This document shows, in pieces, positions 41,232-50,910 of a DNA stretch of 64,000 bases. The stretch lies in NCBI RefSeq assembly GCF_011058315.1, contig NZ_CP049298.1:2728001-2792000 (forward strand). The letters run 5' to 3'. The notes under the pieces were generated by a model. The model saw only the letters and a list, made by a program, of their open reading frames with translations, was not told the DNA's origin and did no database searches. A program made the translations under genes and the position numbers. Origin of the DNA: Chryseobacterium sp. POL2 (GTDB lineage: Bacteria; Bacteroidota; Bacteroidia; Flavobacteriales; Weeksellaceae). Position 1 is the stretch's first letter. Every line of letters starts with the position of its first letter.

Positions 41232-44200
41232 CTACATGTTTCTGCGGTATTTTCCACCCACTTCGAATAAAGCGTTGGTAATTTGACCTAGAGAACAATA
41301 TTTTACAGCATCCATCATCACATCAAATAAGTTTTGTTGATTGATGGCAGCATGTTGAAGTTTCGCTAAAGCCTCTCCAGATTTATCTTCGTTGGCTTTC
41401 TGATAATTGTGCAGGAATTCAATTTGAGCTTGTTTTTCTTCCTCAGTAGAACGGATCACTTCACCTGGACGAACCGTTGGCGAACCATCTTTTCCAAGGA
41501 AAGTATTCACGCCGATAATTGGATATTCACCAGTGTGTTTCAACCATTCGTAATGCATAGATTCCTCTTGAATTTTTGAACGTTGATACATCGTTTCCAT
41601 AGCTCCAAGAACGCCACCTCTTTCCGTAATTCTATCGAATTCTTGGTAAACCGCTTCTTCCACAAGATCTGTTAATTCCTCAATAATGAAAGAACCTTGA
41701 AGTGGATTTTCGTTTTTCGCAAGACCCAATTCTTTGTTGATAATTAATTGAATCGCCATTGCTCTTCTTACCGATTCTTCAGTTGGTGTTGTAATCGCCT
41801 CGTCGTAAGCATTGGTGTGAAGTGAGTTACAGTTATCGTAAATCGCATACAAAGCCTGAAGCGTTGTTCTGATGTCATTAAAATCAATTTCTTGCGCGTG
41901 AAGCGATCTTCCCGAAGTTTGAATATGGTATTTCAACATTTGAGAACGCTCGTCTGCGCCATATTTCAACTTCATTGCTTTTGCCCATAATCTTCTTGCC
42001 ACACGACCGATTACTGAGTATTCAGGATCGATACCATTGGAGAAGAAGAAAGAAAGGTTAGGCGCAAAATCGTTGATGTCCATTCCTCTCGACAAATAAT
42101 ATTCCACATAAGTGAAACCATTTGCCAACGTAAAGGCTAACTGAGAAATAGGATTTGCACCCGCTTCCGCAATATGGTAACCAGAAATAGAAACCGAATA
42201 GAAGTTTCTTACTTTATTTTGAATGAAATATTCCTGAACGTCGCCCATTAATCTCAAAGCAAATTCTGTAGAGAAAATACACGTATTTTGAGCCTGATCT
42301 TCTTTTAGAATATCCGCCTGAACCGTTCCACGAACTGTTGCGATGGTTTCCGCTTTAATTTTTGCATAAATGTCTGCAGGAACCACTTCATCACCCGTTA
42401 AACCTAATAATTTCAGTCCTAAACCGTTGTTAGAAGGTGGTAATTCGCCGTTGTAACGAGGTCTTTCGATACCTTTATCGTCGAATTTCGCTTTTAAAGC
42501 TGTTTCAATTTTGCCTTCAAGACCATTTTCTTCTAAATATTTTTCAACATTTTGGTCGATAGCTGCATTCATAAAGAACGCTAACAACATTGGCGCAGGA
42601 CCATTAATCGTCATCGAAACTGAAGTCAATGCATTAATTAAATCAAAACCAGAATATAATTTTTTAGCATCATCTAAAGTCGCGATAGAAACACCGGCGT
42701 TACCAATTTTACCATAAATATCGGGTGGTAAAGCAGGATCCTGACCATATAAGGTTACACTATCAAAGGCAGTAGAAAGACGCTTAGCGTCCATTTCCGC
42801 AGAAACATAATGGAATCTTCTGTTGGTTCTTTCTGGACCGCCTTCACCCGCGAACATTCTCGTTGGATCTTCACCCGTTCTTTTGAAAGGATAAATTCCC
42901 GCCGTATAAGGGAAGCTTCCCGGAAGATTTTCCTGACCTTTCCAAGCGATTAAGTCGCCCCAATCGTTGTATTTTGGAAGTGCAATTTTCGGAATTCTAA
43001 GATGAGAAAGCGATTCTGATGACGTTTCTACTTTAATTTCTTTTCCTCTCACGAAATACGAATAGGTTTCTTCATGGAAAGCCTTTTTCGTGTTGTCCCA
43101 AGTTCTTAAGAAATCAATATTTTCTTGCTGAAGTTCTTTTTCAGCTTTTTGATATTCAGCGTCTAAAGTTTCGTTAGAAATAATGGATTTCACACCATCA
43201 ATATGATACATTTTACGAGCCAATTCTGCTTGTTTCAAAACAGATTCGTCGTATTGCTTGTTGTTTTCTACGATTTCAGAAAGGTAACGAACTCTTTTCC
43301 CAGGAATAATGGTGGTATCACTCGTAATTTCTTGCTCCAAAAACTCTTGAAGATTAGTTGAACTAAATTTTTCGTTTACTTTTTTAACCAAAGTATTGAA
43401 CAATTCTGTTGTTCCGTGATCGTTGAACTGAGAAGCTTTTGTAGCATAAACTGGCATTTCATCCAACTGATTTTCCCAAAGCAAATGGTTTCTTTGGAAT
43501 TGCTTTCTCACGGCTTGCAGAGCATCTAAAGCTCCACGTTTATCAGATTTATTCAAAGCGATTAAATCCGCATAATCCAACATGTCGATTTTCTCCAACT
43601 GTGTAGAAGCACCGTATTCAGGCGTCATCACGTACATTGAAACATCTGCAATATCCGAAACTTCCGAACCCGATTGTCCGATACCCGAAGTTTCCAAAAT
43701 AATAATATCAGGATGTGCTAATTTTAAAACATTCAAAGCTGTGTGAACGAAAGGCGAAACCGAAGCGTTGTTCTCACGAGTCGCCATAGAACGCATAAAT
43801 ACACGAGGATCGTTAATGGAATTCATACGAATTCTGTCGCCCAAAAGCGCACCTCCCGTTTTCTTTTTAGATGGGTCAATAGAGATAATTGCGATTTTTT
43901 TATCAGGATTTGAACGAAGAAAACGTCTTACCAATTCGTCAGTAAGCGAAGATTTTCCTGCGCCTCCGGTTCCTGTAATTCCGATGATTGGAATATTTAA
44001 ATCTTTAGCTTTTTCGTTGATTGTAGCTGCTAATTCAGGTTTTTCATCTGAGAAATTTTCTACGGCAGAGATAATTTGCGCCAGTTTTGAAGAATCTTCA
44101 AATTTAATATCATTTAAATCTGAAACATTAATATTTGCGCCTGTTGCAAAGTCAGATTGCTTCACCAAATCATCAATCATTCCTTGTAAACCCAGCTCAC

Positions 44201-44579
44201 GACCGTCGTCTGGAGAATAAATTCTATCGATTCCGTAATCCATTAAATCCTTAATTTCTTCAGGAAGGATTACACCGCCACCTCCACCAAAAATCTTGAT
44301 TTGTGACGCATTTTTTTGTCTTAAAAGATCGTAGATGTATTTAAAATACTCGTTGTGACCACCTTGGTAAGAGGTTAGCGCAATGGCATTGGCATCTTCC
44401 TGAATGGCAGTATTCACCACTTCTTCTGCAGATTTGTCGTGTCCTAAGTGGATAACTTCGCATCCTGAACCCTGGATGACACGTCGCATAATATTAATCG
44501 CTGCATCGTGACCATCGAATAAAGCCGCTGCAGTAACTATTCTAACCTTGTTGTTAGGGGTATATTTTTGGTTTTCCAT
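41232..44579 (-). CDS. icmF: Fused acyl-CoA mutase (IcmF-type): B12 domain, G-protein, mutase
   Basis: An adenosylcobalamin-dependent carbon-skeleton mutase of 1115 residues in one chain. The N-terminal B12-binding domain has [11 protein letters not shown] (cobalamin His; the DxHxxG motif ends in Ala) and [11 protein letters not shown] MeaB/ArgK-like GTPase chaperone domain (about 205-420) has Walker [10 protein letters not shown] and NKSD. The mutase TIM barrel includes [16 protein letters not shown] and [15 protein letters not shown]. Domain order and sequence fit IcmF, which interconverts isobutyryl- and butyryl-CoA, better than two-subunit methylmalonyl-CoA mutase. ATG 44579 starts the conserved [18 protein letters not shown]; an earlier TTG is unlikely. 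No cobalamin riboswitch is seen upstream. Confidence 0.9.
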   Translation of the reverse strand: MENQKYTPNNKVRIVTAAALFDGHDAAINIMRRVIQGSGCEVIHLGHDKSAEEVVNTAIQEDANAIALTSYQGGHNEYFKYIYDLLRQKNASQIKIFGGGGGVILPEEIKDLMDYGIDRIYSPDDGRELGLQGMIDDLVKQSDFATGANINVSDLNDIKFEDSSKLAQIISAVENFSDEKPELAATINEKAKDLNIPIIGITGTGGAGKSSLTDELVRRFLRSNPDKKIAIISIDPSKKKTGGALLGDRIRMNSINDPRVFMRSMATRENNASVSPFVHTALNVLKLAHPDIIILETSGIGQSGSEVSDIADVSMYVMTPEYGASTQLEKIDMLDYADLIALNKSDKRGALDALQAVRKQFQRNHLLWENQLDEMPVYATKASQFNDHGTTELFNTLVKKVNEKFSSTNLQEFLEQEITSDTTIIPGKRVRYLSEIVENNKQYDESVLKQAELARKMYHIDGVKSIISNETLDAEYQKAEKELQQENIDFLRTWDNTKKAFHEETYSYFVRGKEIKVETSSESLSHLRIPKIALPKYNDWGDLIAWKGQENLPGSFPYTAGIYPFKRTGEDPTRMFAGEGGPERTNRRFHYVSAEMDAKRLSTAFDSVTLYGQDPALPPDIYGKIGNAGVSIATLDDAKKLYSGFDLINALTSVSMTINGPAPMLLAFFMNAAIDQNVEKYLEENGLEGKIETALKAKFDDKGIERPRYNGELPPSNNGLGLKLLGLTGDEVVPADIYAKIKAETIATVRGTVQADILKEDQAQNTCIFSTEFALRLMGDVQEYFIQNKVRNFYSVSISGYHIAEAGANPISQLAFTLANGFTYVEYYLSRGMDINDFAPNLSFFFSNGIDPEYSVIGRVARRLWAKAMKLKYGADERSQMLKYHIQTSGRSLHAQEIDFNDIRTTLQALYAIYDNCNSLHTNAYDEAITTPTEESVRRAMAIQLIINKELGLAKNENPLQGSFIIEELTDLVEEAVYQEFDRITERGGVLGAMETMYQRSKIQEESMHYEWLKHTGEYPIIGVNTFLGKDGSPTVRPGEVIRSTEEEKQAQIEFLHNYQKANEDKSGEALAKLQHAAINQQNLFDVMMDAVKYCSLGQITNALFEVGGKYRRNM

Positions 44580-44722
44580 AAAGTTTAACTCAATTTCCAA
44601 ATATAAACATTTAAGACGATTTCGTCAAAGTCCCAAATGGATGGATATGATCTGTTAAAATCTCACAATCGCTTTAATTATCGGTGGTTATTCATTATTT
44701 TTAAGCGCGAAAAAAATAAACA

Positions 44723-46252
44723 ATGAAAAAGTTATTAATGTCGGCATTTTTTGCCTTTAGTTTTGGTATTTCTGTATTTGGTCAACAGTTGAGTTATTTC
44801 GATGAAAATTGGCAGCCGACAACGAAGGAGAACATGTCTTATTATCGTGAAAGCTATAAACAAGATCATGCGACTTTGGTAAAAGATTTCTATAAAAATG
44901 GAGTTTTGCAAATGGAAGGAAAGGCTATCGATACAACACCAGGAAAAGAAGTTTTTGATGGAAAAGTAACGTGGTATTTTCCAGATGGAAAACCGCAAAG
45001 TATTGTTTCTTATAAAAATGGTGAAATCTCTGGAGAAGTGAAATCTTATGACGAGAAAGCTCGTGTCGTTGAGGATTTTGTCTATCAAAGTCCCGAAAAT
45101 ATGACAGGGAAATCTTTTCTTTACAGAGATCTAGAAAACGGGGTTTCTTATAACAGTATTTCTGAAACCAAAAATGGTGAGCTTCGTTATGTAAAAGCTT
45201 TTAAAAGCAATGATAATCCTTTAGGCTACGAAACTTTTTATAAAGAAGATGGCACCCATGAAACGAAATATTACAACGAAAAAGGAAAACATATCGGAAG
45301 TTTAAAAATTGATAAAGATTGGAAAACGACAGGGGTTGAGGTTACTTTCGATTATACAGATTTCCATATCAGCCGTATCGATCGCTTTGGTAAAAATGGA
45401 GAAGTAGATAGCTATGAGTCGTATTATAGCAATGGCGCAAAAGCACAAGAATACATCAAAAAAAATAAAGAAGCTACCAAAATCACTTACGACTTGATGG
45501 GTAAGCAGATTGGAAAATTGATTTCTAAAATTGGGGATGGTTCGGAGTATATGCGAGAGTATAGTGGAGAAGACTATAGCTTTAGTTATACCGATATGAC
45601 AATATCATCGGTTACTAAATATAGCAATTATAAAATAGAATCTTTAAAAAGTTTTAACAACGAAGGTCAATTGGTGGAATTCTCCAATTTTGAAGACGAT
45701 TTGTTAAAAGATTCGACTTATTACAATCCAGATGGTTCGGTAAAAGGAAAGTTGATGTACAAAGATGGCGCAGCGTATGATGGCGATTTTTACTCGGAAA
45801 ACTTGATTTCTAAATATAAAGATGGGATTTTGCAGGAATCAAGATCTCTGGATCAATCGACTGGAAAGCTTATCTATGAAACGAAATTCGATCCAATGCT
45901 TAAAGTTCATAACACCAAAATTTATGACCAAAACGAAAAACTGAGATTTAGTTATAAAAAGTTTGAAAGCGATGATTACACATTTAGTGCCGAGATTTTA
46001 CAATTCAAAAATGGAAAACAAATCAGCAAAGCAGTTGTGAATGACGGTATTTTGGTAGATGGCAAAATTAGATACCAAGATTATCTTGGAGAAGTAGAGC
46101 AGGAAGCTAAGGGCAACTGGCTATTTATAAGGAAATTTACTCAAGATAATATTATGTATATGGAAACAAAAGAATTGATAAAAATTGATTCAGACGAGTA
46201 TTATCGCCCGACTTCTAATATTTATGAAGAAACTTTATTAAGCGTTTACTAA
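44723..46252 (+). CDS. Exported protein with MORN/YwqK-like repeats
   Basis: A 509-residue protein with a signal peptide (MKKLLMSAFFAFSFGISVFGQ) followed by many copies of a roughly 23-residue beta-hairpin repeat of the form x-Y-Y-x-[DN]-G-x-x-x-x-x-x-x-Y-K-x-G (for example YFPDGKPQSIVSYKNGEISG and YYNPDGSVKGKLMYKDGAAY). This is the MORN/YwqK-like repeat seen in many exported Bacteroidota proteins, with no enzymatic motif. It may act as a scaffold. It is followed 10 bp later by a small membrane protein and divergently faces the mutase gene. Confidence 0.72.
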   Translation: MKKLLMSAFFAFSFGISVFGQQLSYFDENWQPTTKENMSYYRESYKQDHATLVKDFYKNGVLQMEGKAIDTTPGKEVFDGKVTWYFPDGKPQSIVSYKNGEISGEVKSYDEKARVVEDFVYQSPENMTGKSFLYRDLENGVSYNSISETKNGELRYVKAFKSNDNPLGYETFYKEDGTHETKYYNEKGKHIGSLKIDKDWKTTGVEVTFDYTDFHISRIDRFGKNGEVDSYESYYSNGAKAQEYIKKNKEATKITYDLMGKQIGKLISKIGDGSEYMREYSGEDYSFSYTDMTISSVTKYSNYKIESLKSFNNEGQLVEFSNFEDDLLKDSTYYNPDGSVKGKLMYKDGAAYDGDFYSENLISKYKDGILQESRSLDQSTGKLIYETKFDPMLKVHNTKIYDQNEKLRFSYKKFESDDYTFSAEILQFKNGKQISKAVVNDGILVDGKIRYQDYLGEVEQEAKGNWLFIRKFTQDNIMYMETKELIKIDSDEYYRPTSNIYEETLLSVY

Positions 46253-46262
46253 TTTTGCAGCT

Positions 46263-46595
46263 ATGATAAGAGCGCTTATATTTTTAGTTTTAGGAACACT
46301 GGTTAGTTTTTTATTTCAATATTTTTTGTCAGGAACGGGAAATGCCAAGATTGATTTGTATTATGCGTTCGCTTTTGGATTAGGCTGGGGAATGGCGTAT
46401 TTTGTAGATCGACCAGATTGGGCCTTGCCGAAGAAAATGGGTTTTTCTCTAATTGGTGTAATCATGTTAGTAATTATTGGTTTTGCATTTTTCAATTTTG
46501 AAATTGCCATTCCATCTATTATAAGATTTTCTACGGTTTTTGTAGCTTATTATTTGATAGCAAGTTTCCGCGACAGCAAATCTTTAAGACAATAA
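46263..46595 (+). CDS. Small multi-pass membrane protein, unknown function
   Basis: A 110-residue protein with three or four hydrophobic segments (residues 3-18, 29-46, 56-75, 79-100), no signal cleavage site and no motif I recognise. The short polar loop YFVDRPDWALPKK lies between helices. It starts 10 bp after the YwqK-like repeat gene and is probably in the same transcript, followed by a terminator. Confidence 0.65.
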   Translation: MIRALIFLVLGTLVSFLFQYFLSGTGNAKIDLYYAFAFGLGWGMAYFVDRPDWALPKKMGFSLIGVIMLVIIGFAFFNFEIAIPSIIRFSTVFVAYYLIASFRDSKSLRQ

Positions 46596-46621
46596 TATTT
46601 AATTAAATTTTAAACTATAAT

Positions 46622-46650
46622 AAAAAAGCGTTTCAACAGGAACGCTTTTT
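46622..46650. terminator. Bidirectional terminator
   Basis: AAAAAGCGTT (46623-46632) pairs with AACGCTTTTT (46641-46650) between convergent genes. Confidence 0.85.
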
Positions 46651-46657
46651 CTTTGTA

Positions 46658-47779
46658 TTAATGCATCGTTAAAAAACTCACAATGGCCAATCCTATTAAT
46701 AAGAATGTAAAAATAACCAAGTTTAAAAACATCATAATCCAGCCGATAAGAATGCTTATTAAACCATGCGATTTGTACACACGATGGTGTGCGATGAAAA
46801 AGTAAGCGAATATGTAAATGGTAATAATACTCATCACTAAATATATAATCGACGTTATTGCGTTTCCAAGTTCGAAAGACATATCGATTTTGAGTAGCAA
46901 TCCTGTGATAAGAACGCTTATTAATAAGAACGAGAAATAATGTAATGTGAAAATACCATGGTCAAAATACCACCATTTTTTCTTGGAATGGAAGAACCAC
47001 AACAGAAATGCGAAAATAGGAAGGTAGATAAAAAGTGCTTTCGGAAGATTGTGGAAAGATGTTGTTGCAAGGTTTTTGTAGATGTCGCCTTTTTTTATCC
47101 CTTTTTCTTTCAGTTCAAAAAACTTGTGTGCAATAGGATCTATTAGCCAGTCTGACGATGTCTGACCTTTTTTGTATTCTTCCCAAGTTTTATAATTATT
47201 AAATGTCGAGCTATCTGCAATCTTGCTGTCTGCATCAACAATATCTTCCCAGTCGAGATCCGTCTTCGATTCTGTATCTAAGTTTTTGATGATGTTTTGC
47301 AAAGAGTCTATTTTTTTACTAGATGCTGCATTTATAGTTGTGTCTTTTTTGACTTGTATTTCTTTAACCACCTCAAGAAGTACTTGGCGTTTCGCTTCTT
47401 TAACTTGATGGTCCGCAAGGCTTTCGTTTTGACTGACTTGCAAATCCTTCGTGTTTAGACTAATTGGTGGAAACATAGCAAACATAAAGAAGGTGACAAA
47501 ACTGACAAAAATATAAAGCTTAACTGGTGGGACAAATTTTTGTCGTTTGCCTTCGAGGTAAATGCTTGTCAATTGCCCCGGTTTGAAAAGTAGATTTTTT
47601 ATCGTGCCCCAAAATTGTCCGTCATAATGTGTGAAGTCTTCAACAAAATGCGTAAACAAAGAATAAAATGGCTGTCTGGTTTCAATGTTTTCTTGTCCGC
47701 AATGTGGGCAATATTTGATGTCAACCTCATGTCCGCAATTAAGGCAAGTCTTGTCTGCACGCAGTTTACCGTGGCTCAT
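46658..47779 (-). CDS. DUF3667 domain-containing membrane protein, copy 1
   Basis: A 373-residue protein. It starts with a zinc ribbon (CLNCGHEVDIKYCPHCGQEN), then the conserved FSLFTHFVEDFTHYDGQFWGTIKNLLFKPGQLT-type region (seen from PFYSLFTHFVEDF) and EGKRQKFVPPVKLYIFVSF leading into a first membrane helix. A long hydrophilic, partly coiled-coil insert (about 115-225) and three to four more helices follow. DUF3667 is conserved in Bacteroidota with no known function. A paralogue lies directly upstream on the same strand. Confidence 0.87.
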   Translation of the reverse strand: MSHGKLRADKTCLNCGHEVDIKYCPHCGQENIETRQPFYSLFTHFVEDFTHYDGQFWGTIKNLLFKPGQLTSIYLEGKRQKFVPPVKLYIFVSFVTFFMFAMFPPISLNTKDLQVSQNESLADHQVKEAKRQVLLEVVKEIQVKKDTTINAASSKKIDSLQNIIKNLDTESKTDLDWEDIVDADSKIADSSTFNNYKTWEEYKKGQTSSDWLIDPIAHKFFELKEKGIKKGDIYKNLATTSFHNLPKALFIYLPIFAFLLWFFHSKKKWWYFDHGIFTLHYFSFLLISVLITGLLLKIDMSFELGNAITSIIYLVMSIITIYIFAYFFIAHHRVYKSHGLISILIGWIMMFLNLVIFTFLLIGLAIVSFLTMH

Positions 47780-47865
47780 AATTATGTTGTTTTGTTATCA
47801 CAAATATAAATCTTCTCAGCGAAAATGTTTTAAAAATGATAAATGCTACATGTGTTTCTTATTGC

Positions 47866-48789
47866 TTAGTCAATAGTCACGAATGTGTAGTATAAAATTG
47901 CAGCTAACAAACAGCCAAAAAAACTAATATTTATAATTAAAAGAAAAATGCTTTTGAAGAGCGTGAGAGCGATATTGGATTTGTAGAATTTAAAAGAAGC
48001 TCTTATAAAATAATAAAGACAAAAGAGGATAATTCCGTTTTGTAAAATATCAACAATTTTGCTGATGAGGTCGGTACCCATCAAGATTTGTGTCGTTTCC
48101 AAAACATACCACACAAAAAAAGCAATAACCAATAAGGTGAAAAAGTGTATGGAAAAAATACTGTGTCTGTAATAAGTCCAAGGTTTTCGATGATAAGCAA
48201 TCCAAAGACTTAACGTGAAAATTGGCAAATACAGGAACAAAGCAGTTGGAATATTGATAACGAATTTTGAGATTAGTTTTTCACTGATCTGCTCGTCGCT
48301 CCAGCCACTTTTTTTCAGGCTTTTTAGTTTTTCATAGAAAGGATGGTATAGGAAATAGATGTTAGGATGTTCGTATAAGGCTTTTTGATCCATCTTGGCA
48401 ATGCTTTCTTCGGTTAAGCTTATAACATCATCATCTGGCTCGTAATAAAACCTAAAGCTTTGTTTTTGGTGAAATCCAAACAATATAGACGTTAAGAAAA
48501 ATACCAAAAAACTAATAGCAATGTAAAATCGTACAGGTTCTATATGGGTGGCGCGTTTTCCTTTAAGGAATTCAGAGCTTAAAAATCCAGGTCTTGAAAT
48601 AAGAATTTTTATACTGCTAATTAAGCTTTTGTCATACTTTGCTTTGTTTTGAAAATAGGAGAGAAAGGCAAAATAGAAAGCTTGTTCTGTCTTGGTGTTT
48701 TCTTGTCCACAATAGGTGCAATAACGCACTTCGACTGTCTTTCCACAGTTGAGGCAATTGCGATCCTCTCTTAAGTGCTTTGGATTCAT
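47866..48789 (-). CDS. DUF3667 domain-containing membrane protein, copy 2
   Basis: A 307-residue paralogue of the next gene, with the same zinc ribbon (CLNCGKTVEVRYCTYCGQEN), the linker SSIKILISRPGFLSSEFLKG, KRATHIEPVRFYIAISFLVFF as first helix, a shorter insert, and C-terminal helices. The insert difference explains most of the length gap. The two genes are 86 bp apart in tandem and could be expressed together. The zinc ribbon and membrane layout suggest a membrane-bound adaptor, but this is inference. Confidence 0.85.
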   Translation of the reverse strand: MNPKHLREDRNCLNCGKTVEVRYCTYCGQENTKTEQAFYFAFLSYFQNKAKYDKSLISSIKILISRPGFLSSEFLKGKRATHIEPVRFYIAISFLVFFLTSILFGFHQKQSFRFYYEPDDDVISLTEESIAKMDQKALYEHPNIYFLYHPFYEKLKSLKKSGWSDEQISEKLISKFVINIPTALFLYLPIFTLSLWIAYHRKPWTYYRHSIFSIHFFTLLVIAFFVWYVLETTQILMGTDLISKIVDILQNGIILFCLYYFIRASFKFYKSNIALTLFKSIFLLIINISFFGCLLAAILYYTFVTID

Positions 48790-48971
48790 GAGATTAGTTT
48801 TGACAAATATATTTATTCATATTCGAATTGCCAGTTGGAGGTTTATCTTTTTTGTAGAAAGGTTTATTTAAAATTTAAAATGAATAAAAATTTGCGTTTT
48901 ATTTAATTTATTGAATGTCTGATTATTTAGTAGAAATATTGAAAAGGATTTTTTATTCCGAAAATAATTCT

Positions 48972-48979
48972 TACCTTTG
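48972..48979 (+). promoter_or_regulatory. -7 box for the rplM-rpsI operon
   Basis: TACCTTTG fits TAnnTTTG and lies 47 nt before the rplM start. The -33 region is T-rich without a clear TTG at the right distance. Confidence 0.5.
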
Positions 48980-49026
48980 CACACCTTTTATAGGGAAAAA
49001 TTATGTTTAATCGTAAACGATAAATT

Positions 49027-49482
49027 GTGAATACATTAAGTTACAAAACCGTATCGGCTAACAAAGCTACTGCAAATAAAGAATGGGTTGTAGTAGACGC
49101 GGCTGAGCAACCGTTGGGAAGATTAGCTTCTAAAGTTGCAAAGATTTTGAGAGGTAAGCACAAAACGAACTTTACACCACACGCAGACTGTGGAGATTAT
49201 GTAATCGTTTTGAATGCAGAGAAAGTAGCACTTTCTGGAAACAAGTGGGATGATAAAACTTACATTTGGCATACTGGTTATCCAGGTGGACAAAAGTCAA
49301 TGACTGCTGCTGAGCTTATGAAAAAAGACAACCTAAGAGTTGTACAAAAAGCTGTAAAAGGAATGTTGCCTAAAAACAGATTAGGTAGTGCAATTCTTAA
49401 AAATCTTCACGTATATGAAGGTACAGAGCATAAGCATGAGGCACAACAGCCAAAAGTTATTAACCTAAACGAATTCAAATAA
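49027..49482 (+). CDS. rplM: 50S ribosomal protein L13
   Basis: Large-subunit protein needed early in 50S assembly. The 151-residue product has the L13 motifs [53 protein letters not shown] and the C-terminal [11 protein letters not shown]. The first codon is GTG at 49027, which gives the canonical [20 protein letters not shown]; no ATG is available at that point. rpsI follows 1 bp after the stop, the usual rplM-rpsI pair. Confidence 0.97.
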   Translation: MNTLSYKTVSANKATANKEWVVVDAAEQPLGRLASKVAKILRGKHKTNFTPHADCGDYVIVLNAEKVALSGNKWDDKTYIWHTGYPGGQKSMTAAELMKKDNLRVVQKAVKGMLPKNRLGSAILKNLHVYEGTEHKHEAQQPKVINLNEFK

Positions 49483-49483
49483 T

Positions 49484-49870
49484 ATGTCTACAGTACACAA
49501 AATCGGAAGAAGAAAAACTTCTGTAGCTAGAGTATACGTAAAACCAGGTGCTGGTAACATCACTATCAATGGTAAAGACGTTAAAACTTACTTCGGGACA
49601 GACGTTTTAGTATACAAAACAAACCAACCATTTTTATTAACAGAAACTGTAGGTCAATATGATGTAACAGTTAATGTTTTTGGTGGTGGTATTACAGGTC
49701 AAGCTGAAGCTATTAGATTAGGAATTTCTAGAGCACTTTGCGAAATCAACGAAGAATTCAGAGGATTTTTAAAACCTCACGGTCTTCTTACAAGAGACGC
49801 AAGAATGGTAGAAAGAAAGAAACCAGGTCAGAAAAAAGCGAGAAAGAGATTCCAATTCTCAAAACGTTAA
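49484..49870 (+). CDS. rpsI: 30S ribosomal protein S9
   Basis: Small-subunit head protein whose C-terminal tail contacts P-site tRNA. The 128-residue product has the S9 start [19 protein letters not shown], the central [19 protein letters not shown] and the conserved basic end [21 protein letters not shown]. Length is typical. It is coupled to rplM by a 1-bp gap. The next gene, rpsB, is 202 bp away, leaving room for a separate promoter or leader. Confidence 0.97.
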   Translation: MSTVHKIGRRKTSVARVYVKPGAGNITINGKDVKTYFGTDVLVYKTNQPFLLTETVGQYDVTVNVFGGGITGQAEAIRLGISRALCEINEEFRGFLKPHGLLTRDARMVERKKPGQKKARKRFQFSKR

Positions 49871-49988
49871 GAATTGCAATAAGCTTAAAGCAATATGCAA
49901 TAAGCTATTTGAACTTATTAAAATTTTTAATCCGCTTGAAAGCTTACAGCTTAATGCTTAGAGCCTAAAGCATCAAAATTGCCCGTTA

Positions 49989-50024
49989 CGTTTAGCATCC
50001 AAACGCTTCTCCCATCTAAAGAAG
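49989..50024 (+). promoter_or_regulatory. Two abutting hairpins in the rpsB leader
   Basis: CGTTT (49989-49993) pairs with AAACG (50001-50005) across a 7-nt loop, and CTTCT (50006-50010) pairs with AGAAG (50020-50024) across 9 nt; the stems touch and could stack. They lie 49-84 nt before the rpsB ATG. A direct repeat GCAATAAGCT (49876 and 49897) lies further upstream. A role as S2 autoregulatory leader is only a guess. Confidence 0.35.
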
Positions 50025-50072
50025 TTGTTGATTGTTTAAAAAACGGAAAGTAAACTAACAAAAACAGAAAAC

Positions 50073-50828
50073 ATGGCAAAAGCAAATGTAAAAGACCTAT
50101 TAGAGGCTGGCGTACACTTCGGTCACATGACGAGAAAGTGGAACCCAAATATGGCTCCATACATTTTCATGGAGAAAAACGGTATTCACATCGTAGATTT
50201 ACATAAAACAGCTGTAAAATTAGACGAAGCTTGTAGTGCTTTAGAAAAAATTACATCTGCAGGCAAAAAAGTTCTTTTCGTAGCGACTAAAAAGCAAGCG
50301 AAAGAAGTTGTAGCAAAACACGCTGCAGAACTTAATATGCCTTATATTACTGAAAGATGGCCAGGTGGTATGCTTACCAACTTTGTTACAATCAGAAAAG
50401 CGGTTAAGAAAATGAACCACATTGATAAAATGAAGAAAGATGGTACTTTCGAAACTTTATCTAAAAAAGAAAGATTACAAGTTGATCGTCAAAGAGCTAA
50501 CTTAGAAAAGAACTTAGGCTCTATTTCTGACATGGTGCGTCTTCCTTCTGCTATTTTCGTAGTAGATATTATGAGAGAACACATTGCCGTTACAGAAGCT
50601 AAAAAATTAGGTATTCCTGTTTTCGGTATTGTTGATACGAACTCTGATCCTAGAAAAGTTGACTTCGTTATACCAGGAAACGATGATGCTTCTAAGTCTA
50701 TCGACATGATTCTTTCTGTAGTTGGAGAAGCTGTGAAAGAAGGTCAATCTCAAAGAAAAGCTGAGAAAGAAAAATCTAAAGAAGACGAAAAAGCAACAGC
50801 TGAAAAAGATGCTGACTTTGATGCTTAA
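50073..50828 (+). CDS. rpsB: 30S ribosomal protein S2
   Basis: Small-subunit protein that completes 30S maturation and helps bind S1. The 251-residue product has the S2 signatures LLEAGVHFGHMTRKWNPNMA and the later PSAIFVVDIMREHIAVTEA followed by LGIPVFGIVDTNSDP. The C-terminus carries a Lys/Glu-rich tail (about 225-251), common in this phylum. tsf, normally next, is instead about 11.4 kb away on the other strand. A terminator follows rpsB directly. Confidence 0.97.
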   Translation: MAKANVKDLLEAGVHFGHMTRKWNPNMAPYIFMEKNGIHIVDLHKTAVKLDEACSALEKITSAGKKVLFVATKKQAKEVVAKHAAELNMPYITERWPGGMLTNFVTIRKAVKKMNHIDKMKKDGTFETLSKKERLQVDRQRANLEKNLGSISDMVRLPSAIFVVDIMREHIAVTEAKKLGIPVFGIVDTNSDPRKVDFVIPGNDDASKSIDMILSVVGEAVKEGQSQRKAEKEKSKEDEKATAEKDADFDA

Positions 50829-50849
50829 TCAATAGATTTATCAACATAG

Positions 50850-50883
50850 AAAAGCTTCAGATTTATTCTGAAGCTTTTTTTTA
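50850..50883 (+). terminator. rpsB terminator
   Basis: AAAAGCTTCAGA (50850-50861) pairs with TCTGAAGCTTTT (50867-50878) plus T run. Confidence 0.88.
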
Positions 50884-50910
50884 TTTTAAGTTTAAAATAA
50901 TATTTAAATA

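Noticed and set aside
44600-44722. Possible cobalamin riboswitch before the B12-dependent mutase
   Set aside because: The gap is only about 120 bp and lacks the B12-box sequence GCCACTG; it is too short for a full aptamer.
46658-48789. DUF3667 pair as a toxin-antitoxin or defence system
   Set aside because: The two proteins are paralogues with the same domain layout, not a small toxin with an antitoxin, and no nuclease or NTPase motif is visible.
49738-49968. A basic 76-residue ORF overlapping rpsI
   Set aside because: Its first half is the shifted frame of the basic rpsI tail; the second half is intergenic. No start signal.
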